Below the pieces are notes generated by a model. It was not told the DNA's origin. It was given only the letters and a program-made list of their open reading frames with translations, and did not search any database. DNA of 64,000 bases from an uncultured Clostridia bacterium (GTDB lineage: Bacteria > Bacillota > Clostridia > Lachnospirales > Lachnospiraceae). This document shows positions 59,618-64,000 of this stretch, one piece after another. Position numbers and translations under genes: made by a program. Position 1 is the first letter of the stretch. Each line of letters starts with the position of its first letter. The stretch lies in the NCBI GenBank assembly GCA_948467395.1, contig CAOKDX010000008.1:1-64000 (forward strand). The letters run 5' to 3'.

Positions 59618-59652
59618 TTGACAATTTTATTGTGATATACTACTATAATAGT
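59618..59652 (+). promoter_or_regulatory. Promoter of the XRE-type gene with a palindrome at the -10 box
   Basis: Consensus TTGACA (59618-59623) is 17 bases from TACTAT (59641-59646); TATAAT (59644-59649) is at 20. The perfect palindrome ACTATAATAGT (59642-59652) covers the -10 and could be the site for autorepression. Confidence 0.6.
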
Positions 59653-59691
59653 TGTAATAAGATATTGTTTTATGAAAGAGGATGGTCAAAG

Positions 59692-60195
59692 ATGAATGAG
59701 TCAGAAATCTTTTCCACACGAATTAAATTGTTGCGCGAATCCCTGGGAATGACACAAAGCGATTTTAGTGATTTTATCGGAATGACACAACAGGCTCTCT
59801 CTGCATATGAAAGAAGAAAAATAAGTCCCTCACTGGAAATTCTAACGAAAATAGCAAAGAAATGCGATATCTCCATAGACTGGTTATGTGGATTATCCGA
59901 TAATAAGATACTAAACATTTCCTTTAATACCTATTGTGATATTGCTGATATATTATTTCAGATTTCCGGCATCACTAAGATGCGGTTGGGAATCGATCCC
60001 AATGCGAATTCTCCTTATATTACATTTGAAACTAAAATATTATGTGATTTTCTCAATGAGTGGAATGACGCGTCCAATATTTTAAAAAACTCTTCTATAA
60101 ATAAAAAAATTACCAAAACTATGTTTGATGCCTGGAAAAAAAGTAAATTGGAAGAACTGTGCAAAATCCCTGTCAGAGAAGGGCAGCAAAATTAA
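59692..60195 (+). CDS. XRE/Cro-CI-type transcriptional regulator
   Basis: The 167-residue protein has an N-terminal helix-turn-helix (IKLLRESLGMTQSDFSDFIG, then TQQALSAYERRKISPSLEIL, about residues 10-55) and a C-terminal domain of about 95 residues that I do not recognise (YCDIADILFQISGITKMRLG). ATG 59692 follows AAAGAGGA; the long frame from 59557 would include the promoter. The gene is AT-rich compared with its neighbours, suggesting transfer. It lies between an ABC transporter and a two-component system but on the other strand, followed by a small holin-like toxin gene. Confidence 0.85.
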   Translation: MNESEIFSTRIKLLRESLGMTQSDFSDFIGMTQQALSAYERRKISPSLEILTKIAKKCDISIDWLCGLSDNKILNISFNTYCDIADILFQISGITKMRLGIDPNANSPYITFETKILCDFLNEWNDASNILKNSSINKKITKTMFDAWKKSKLEELCKIPVREGQQN

Positions 60196-60274
60196 TCCAG
60201 GCTAATATGCTTAACCGGGCAGCCGTGAGACTATGCAGCTATTCATTCTCAGTCCTTTGGAAGGAGTGGAGCTT

Positions 60275-60355
60275 ATGAATACATATGAGGAGTTTATGGT
60301 TATTTTAACTATGGCGCTCCTGGTCGTTTCTATTCTAAATCTGCAAAAAAAGTAA
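60275..60355 (+). CDS. Small holin-like toxin peptide (26 residues), type I toxin-antitoxin candidate
   Basis: A strong ribosome site (AAGGAGTGG) precedes an ATG at 60275 opening a 26-codon frame: MNTYEEFMVIL, a hydrophobic stretch TMALLVVSIL, then NLQKK. This is the plan of Firmicutes holin-like toxins (Hol-Tox family): an M-x-T-Y-E start, one membrane helix and a lysine tail. Such peptides disrupt the membrane when not checked by an antisense RNA. A hairpin with a T run on the opposite strand overlaps the end of the gene, as expected for the antisense terminator. The peptide is too short for standard gene finding. Confidence 0.7.
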   Translation: MNTYEEFMVILTMALLVVSILNLQKK

Positions 60356-60390
60356 GCCGCCCTGATCTCGGGAAAAGACCGGCAGCTTAC
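60345..60390 (-). terminator. Rho-independent terminator (- strand) downstream of the histidine kinase gene
   Basis: GTAAGCTGCC (60390-60381) pairs with GGCGGCTTAC (60361-60352), nine of ten pairs, followed by TTTTTTTG on the - strand. It overlaps the 3' end of the small toxin gene on the + strand. Confidence 0.75.
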
Positions 60391-60408
60391 CAGTTATTAT
60401 GTTGTTAC
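60345..60408 (-). ncRNA. Candidate antisense RNA to the holin-like toxin gene
   Basis: On the - strand, TTAACA and TATCCT 18 bases apart (about 60416-60445) could start an RNA near 60408. It would end in the stem GTAAGCTGCC / GGCGGCTTAC (60390-60352) followed by seven T residues at about 60345-60351. It would overlap the last codons of the toxin mRNA. The same hairpin may simply terminate the histidine-kinase transcript ending at 60471. Confidence 0.4.
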
Positions 60409-60470
60409 CAGAATGGATAGGATACTAACCTTCCGGCTGTCCTGTTAAACATATTGTAACACTTATTTAT

Positions 60471-61625
60471 TTATTTTTCAATGCTTTGGGAATCCGCCAG
60501 CCTGACAGTCACCATCGCCTCCAGTCCATCCGCATAATTGTGGAGCAGCAATTTCCCTCCCATCCTTTCCACAATATATTTTACGATATACAGCCCCAGG
60601 CCGGAACCCTGTTCTTTCCCACAGTTTCCCCCCCGGTAAAATTTATCGCAGATAAATGGCATATCCTGATCTGGAATCCCTGTGCCATAATCCCTGAAAT
60701 TAATCTCCGCAACCCCATCCCGTGGGATAACCGAGATCTTTATTCCCGTCTTTGCGTATTTTCGCGAATTATTCACAAGATTCTCACATATCTGCATAAG
60801 CCGGTTTTTATCCGCCCTAACAAGGATCTCTGCCCCTGGCAGGCACAGATCAATGTCGCCGTGTTCCGCTGATAATTCCTTCACACATTCCTCAATAAAA
60901 CCGCAGAGCTCACATTCAGTCTCTGAAATGTTCAGCTTATCCAGATCAGAAATTGAGTGGAGAAACAGATCATCTGTCAGTTTTGATACTTCGTCACATT
61001 TGCGCATCAGTACGCGCAGATATTCCGTCCTGCGTTCCACGGAACGGTGAAGGTTTGCCTCCAGTGCCTCCGCATATGCCCGGATCGAGGCAATGGGTGT
61101 CTTGATATCATGAGAGAGCGTGGCAATAACTGTTTTATTATTCTCAATGGTCTCTCTCTCACTGGCACGGGAGCGGGTGATCTCCCTGCGCATGCTTTCG
61201 AAAGCCCAGGTAAAGTCCCCAAAATAATTTGACCGCTCATACTCCAGCGGTACATTCATATCTCCCTGTGCAATCTTTCCTGCAAAATCCTTCATTTTGT
61301 CAAAGGGACGCAGGATGGCGGCATAGACATAACAAAACGCCACTCCAATCAAGGCAGTACCGATACCGGCCAGGATGAAATACCCGATACCGTCTTCCTC
61401 CCCCAATGGCAGGGTCCGCATATCCTCCTGAAAAATAGCAGAACGCTCAGACAGCAATTCCTTCTCTCCCTTCAGTCCAAGCTGTTCCAGTTCATTTACC
61501 GCAACAATATATCCCTCCCTCACCTCCTGGGAATTCCGTCTCCTGCTCTCCAGAAAGAAAAAAGCGGCGGCGGTAAACATTAGAATAGAAAATATTACGG
61601 AAATCCTTAGTATCCTTCCCTTCAT
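60471..61625 (-). CDS. Two-component sensor histidine kinase
   Basis: The 384-residue membrane kinase has two transmembrane helices (about 7-25 and 82-104) flanking a short extracytoplasmic loop of about 55 residues, a HAMP domain, the phosphorylated His172 in LSHDIKTPIAS, and an ATPase domain with the N box (ENLVNNSRKY), G1 (DYGTGIPDQDM) and G2 (GSGLGLYIVKYI). The short sensor loop suggests detection in or at the membrane. Its ATG overlaps the response-regulator stop as ATGA. Likely targets include the nearby ABC transporter operon. Confidence 0.93.
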   Translation of the reverse strand: MKGRILRISVIFSILMFTAAAFFFLESRRRNSQEVREGYIVAVNELEQLGLKGEKELLSERSAIFQEDMRTLPLGEEDGIGYFILAGIGTALIGVAFCYVYAAILRPFDKMKDFAGKIAQGDMNVPLEYERSNYFGDFTWAFESMRREITRSRASERETIENNKTVIATLSHDIKTPIASIRAYAEALEANLHRSVERRTEYLRVLMRKCDEVSKLTDDLFLHSISDLDKLNISETECELCGFIEECVKELSAEHGDIDLCLPGAEILVRADKNRLMQICENLVNNSRKYAKTGIKISVIPRDGVAEINFRDYGTGIPDQDMPFICDKFYRGGNCGKEQGSGLGLYIVKYIVERMGGKLLLHNYADGLEAMVTVRLADSQSIEK

Positions 61626-62314
61626 AACGGCACCTCCAGCATATAACCCACCTTAAACACGGTCTTGATATAACGGGGCCTGGAGGGATCTTTCTCCAGC
61701 TTTTCCCGCAGCCAGCGGATATGGACGGTCAGCGTGGAGGGCTCCACCAGAGAGAAGGCGCCCCATATTCCTGTCAGCAGCGTTTCCTTTGCCAATGCGG
61801 TATTTTTATGTTCACACAGAAAGGCAAGGAGATCAAACTCACGCAGGGAAAGGGAGACCTCTTCTCCCTCCCGGGTCACCTTCCTCGCCGTCAGGTTTAC
61901 GGTCACTCCGCCAAATGTACACAGCTTCTCTTCCTGCTGAAATCCATAGGTGCGGCGGACCAGGGCGTTTACCCGGGAAAGCAGCTCCTTCATGGAATAC
62001 GGTTTGGGAAGATAATCGTCGCCCCCCAGATCGAACCCGGTAATCCGGTCCGTCTCGCTCGTCCGGGCACTGGCAAAGAGAACCGGAACCGTTGATGTCT
62101 CCCGAAGCTCCCGGCACAGCTCAAGCCCCGTCTGTCCGGGCAGATTGATATCCAGAATAATGAGATGGACCGTCTGTTCCGTCATCCGTTCCAAAGCCTG
62201 TTCCCCATCCCCCGCCGTCACCGTATGATACCCGTAATCCTCCAGCATATCCGATATAATTCGCGACAGATCCCTGTCATCATCGATAATTAGTATATTT
62301 TTCAAGCCAGCCAT
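61622..62314 (-). CDS. OmpR/PhoB-family response regulator
   Basis: The 230-residue regulator has a receiver domain with the acidic pair DDD (11-13), phosphorylated Asp55 (LIILDINLPG), Ser/Thr at FASART and Lys in YLPKPYSMKEL, and a winged-helix DNA-binding domain ending with LTVHIRWLREKLEKDPSRPRY, VFKVGYML. ATG 62314 follows GGGAGGAG; a GTG lies one codon upstream. It is the first gene of the operon with the kinase, behind the promoter at 62339-62367. Confidence 0.93.
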   Translation of the reverse strand: MAGLKNILIIDDDRDLSRIISDMLEDYGYHTVTAGDGEQALERMTEQTVHLIILDINLPGQTGLELCRELRETSTVPVLFASARTSETDRITGFDLGGDDYLPKPYSMKELLSRVNALVRRTYGFQQEEKLCTFGGVTVNLTARKVTREGEEVSLSLREFDLLAFLCEHKNTALAKETLLTGIWGAFSLVEPSTLTVHIRWLREKLEKDPSRPRYIKTVFKVGYMLEVPL

Positions 62315-62338
62315 CACTCCTCCCTCTCATCTGTCTCA

Positions 62339-62367
62339 ATTATATAGTATAATCCGGCATTCGGCAA
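62339..62367 (-). promoter_or_regulatory. Promoter of the two-component operon
   Basis: On the - strand TTGCCG (62362-62367) and consensus TATAAT (62339-62344) are 17 bases apart, giving a leader of about 20 bases. Confidence 0.7.
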
Positions 62368-62423
62368 CAAAGCCCTTTCTCATAAAACCAGACGCCATTG
62401 CCCTGTGAAGGCGCAGCAGGGAC

Positions 62424-62452
62424 TTGAAATCTTTTTTTTTCTATATTATAAT
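62424..62452 (+). promoter_or_regulatory. Promoter of the O-antigen-ligase-like gene
   Basis: TTGAAA (62424-62429) and consensus TATAAT (62447-62452) are 17 bases apart, 42 bases before the start codon. A second TATAAT at 62463-62468 lacks a good -35 box. Confidence 0.65.
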
Positions 62453-62493
62453 GTAAATTTGTTATAATAACTATTACTGTTGGGAGAATCTAT

Positions 62494-63897
62494 ATGAGAG
62501 AAAAATACCAGAAAATATATCAGAAAATCGTATTTAATTATACCCTGGCCTTCGCCATCTACACATTATTTGGACGCTTTACCGTGCTGCACGCGCTGGT
62601 AGAAAATACCGTCAATGCCTTTCTCTTTGTCTTTGCCGGCTTCTTCGGGCTGTTTTTATTTGCTATAGATTTGTTTTTCTACCGGGGTTTCCGGAAAATG
62701 AAATGTTATCCCGTCTATGCTGTCTTTATCCTATGTGCCGCCGTCTCCTCCGCCCTGAATGTCCACTACGGCGTTACCAGCAATCTGTCCACCCTTGTGT
62801 GGCTCGTTGTTCAGATGGGGCTCTTCACCACCATGGGACAGCTCTTCACCAGACAGCAGTATGACCGCTGGCTCACCCTGTTTTTTACCTTCAGCGGATT
62901 GATCTGGGGGATCGCCTCCGCCGTATCGCTCTGGCAGTATATCTTTGTTCCGGGCTACCGCATCGCCATGAACGGCCGGCTGATCCGGCAGAGTCTCTAC
63001 GACAACCGGCTCTTCGGCGTCTTTATCGATCCGAACCTGGGTGCCTTTGTCGCCTTTCTGGTAATCTGGGGCATGGTCTATCTAATGCGCCGTTTTTCCA
63101 GCAGAGCGCTGCGTGCCATGGCAGCCGCCAACTGTCTCGTCCAGCTGATCTATATTATCCTGTCCGGCTCCCGCAGCACAGAGGTCTGCATGATCTGTTC
63201 CCTTTCCTATACCCTGATCTTTCTTCTGAGGAAATTTTTCAGGAAGATGAAAAAGAAACCCGCCCTTCTTATACGTGCTGCCAGTTATATCCTTGCACCG
63301 ATTCTGTGTACGCTGGTGCTGGCCGGTTCCTTCCGTCTGTTTAAAACCGGGGTATCCAGTCTTGCCAGTGTCATGGCACCGGAAAAACACATATCGAAGG
63401 AGGAGTTAAAACGAACCGATATTGAGGGAAATGAGTCCAACAACCGGATTGATATATGGAAGGGATATCTTTTTCTTATGAAGGATAAACCTCTTTTCGG
63501 AATCTCTCCCCGCAACGCCTGGAATTATGCCGATAAAGAACACCCGGGAAGCTATATAGCTGAGCACCACTATGATGTGCACAATGCCTATGTCGCCGTT
63601 CTCGCCTGTATGGGAGCGGCAGGTTTCCTTGTCCTGCTGGTGATGATATTCTGCTTCCTGAAAACCCTGCTGCCCCGTTCTCTAAATACCGAACAAATGG
63701 ATCTGCAGTATTTCACCGCGCTGCAGATTATCCTGAACGTAGCAGTATTTATCTTCTTCTACCCCGGAATCTTTTTTACAAACGGCATCGACACCGTCCT
63801 GTTCTGGCCGGCCATCGGATATACCATGCAGCAGGCCGGCGCCCTCCTGCCCTTCCGGAAGCCCTCAGCCCCGACGGCGGATGATGGCCTGATATAA
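62494..63897 (+). CDS. O-antigen ligase/polymerase-like membrane protein (Wzy_C/WaaL family)
   Basis: This 467-residue protein has about 11-12 transmembrane helices and the family marks RLFGVFIDPN near 172-181, the SGSRS loop at 224-228, and a large extracytoplasmic loop (about 275-365) with NESNNRIDIWKGYLFLMKDKPLFG and the HNAYVAVLACMG histidine. In Gram-positive bacteria such proteins polymerise repeat units or attach glycan to a surface acceptor; sequence does not say which. ATG follows TTGGGAGAA. It pairs functionally with the Wzx flippase at 54740. Its 3' end overlaps a convergent partial gene by 33 bases. Confidence 0.88.
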   Translation: MREKYQKIYQKIVFNYTLAFAIYTLFGRFTVLHALVENTVNAFLFVFAGFFGLFLFAIDLFFYRGFRKMKCYPVYAVFILCAAVSSALNVHYGVTSNLSTLVWLVVQMGLFTTMGQLFTRQQYDRWLTLFFTFSGLIWGIASAVSLWQYIFVPGYRIAMNGRLIRQSLYDNRLFGVFIDPNLGAFVAFLVIWGMVYLMRRFSSRALRAMAAANCLVQLIYIILSGSRSTEVCMICSLSYTLIFLLRKFFRKMKKKPALLIRAASYILAPILCTLVLAGSFRLFKTGVSSLASVMAPEKHISKEELKRTDIEGNESNNRIDIWKGYLFLMKDKPLFGISPRNAWNYADKEHPGSYIAEHHYDVHNAYVAVLACMGAAGFLVLLVMIFCFLKTLLPRSLNTEQMDLQYFTALQIILNVAVFIFFYPGIFFTNGIDTVLFWPAIGYTMQQAGALLPFRKPSAPTADDGLI

Positions 63898-64000
63898 TCT
63901 CTTATGGAGCATCAACATGCACATGGCGGTCTTTCTCATGGTTCCCACATAGGGGTTTCGAAGTATTGTAAAAAAACGACGGCGGAGCCATGACACAATC
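63865..64000 (-). CDS. C-terminal end of a gene running off the window, possibly a glycosyltransferase
   Basis: On the - strand a frame open to the window edge ends in TGA at 63865-63867 and encodes 44 residues, including WLRRRFFTILRNPYVGTMRKT and LHKRLYQAIIRRRG at the end. The basic, amphipathic tail is typical of membrane-associated glycosyltransferases, and the neighbour is a glycan polymerase gene, but the piece is too short to assign. The + strand gene overlaps it tail to tail by 33 bases. Confidence 0.4.
   Translation of the reverse strand, partial: IVSWLRRRFFTILRNPYVGTMRKTAMCMLMLHKRLYQAIIRRRG

Noticed and set aside
60196-60274. Further small gene between the XRE and toxin genes
   Set aside because: No frame with a start and a ribosome site; it is probably the toxin mRNA leader.

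Overview
The window looks like a chromosomal segment of a Gram-positive, anaerobic gut clostridium, most likely of the family Lachnospiraceae. This rests on gene content: a Firmicutes-type Tad pilus operon with DUF5702 and DUF6382/FHA proteins, a DUF6240-like flagellar protein, lysine-rich Ig-like surface domains, a proteobacteria-like but lipid-A-free glycan cluster, strong AGGAGG ribosome sites, and no outer-membrane secretin. Genus cannot be fixed from the sequence alone. No rRNA, tRNA, CRISPR array or transposase was seen.

Region 1 (1-24.7 kb) makes surface glycan. A + strand block (1-7423), visibly more AT-rich, holds the end of a GNAT acetyltransferase, a sugar aminotransferase, a family 2 glycosyltransferase, a WecF-like transferase fused to a PglD-like acyltransferase, two ATP-grasp ligases and an epimerase. 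A convergent - strand operon (14354 down to 7432) holds a polyprenyl-phosphate sugar transferase, two more glycosyltransferases, a Wzm/Wzt ABC exporter and a GlfT2-like galactofuranosyltransferase. UDP-galactopyranose mutase and another glycosyltransferase follow at 21.2-23.4 kb. Interleaved are pncB, an isolated AT-rich two-TM protein gene, and a divergent AraC regulator / secreted GH51 arabinofuranosidase pair.

Region 2 (23.4-33.6 kb) is mostly housekeeping: pyrimidine-nucleoside phosphorylase, a PutP-type sodium symporter, glucose-6-phosphate isomerase, MurG, a HIT protein, a flavodoxin-SCP2 fusion, a rhomboid protease and a corrinoid-type reductive activator.

Region 3 (33.6-50.1 kb) carries two surface appendage systems side by side. 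The Tad pilus operon runs on the - strand from 43.6 to 33.6 kb and includes a 57-residue Flp-type pilin and two A24 prepilin peptidases. A near-perfect 25-bp inverted repeat spans the start of its tadE-like gene and is a candidate invertible switch or RNA hairpin. Next comes a flagellar outpost: a DUF6240-like protein whose C terminus resembles FliK, a flagellin with ten cysteines, and FliS, all behind a sigma-28-like promoter; a degenerate HD-GYP protein lies upstream.

Region 4 (50.1-64 kb) holds a secreted subtilase, an iron-sulfur aldo-keto reductase, an Rpn-type nuclease with a 12-bp coding repeat, a Wzx flippase, an FtsX/MacB-type ABC transporter with a nearby OmpR-type two-component system, an AT-rich XRE regulator, a 26-residue holin-like toxin with a candidate antisense RNA, and an O-antigen-ligase/polymerase-like protein. 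A partial gene runs off the right edge.
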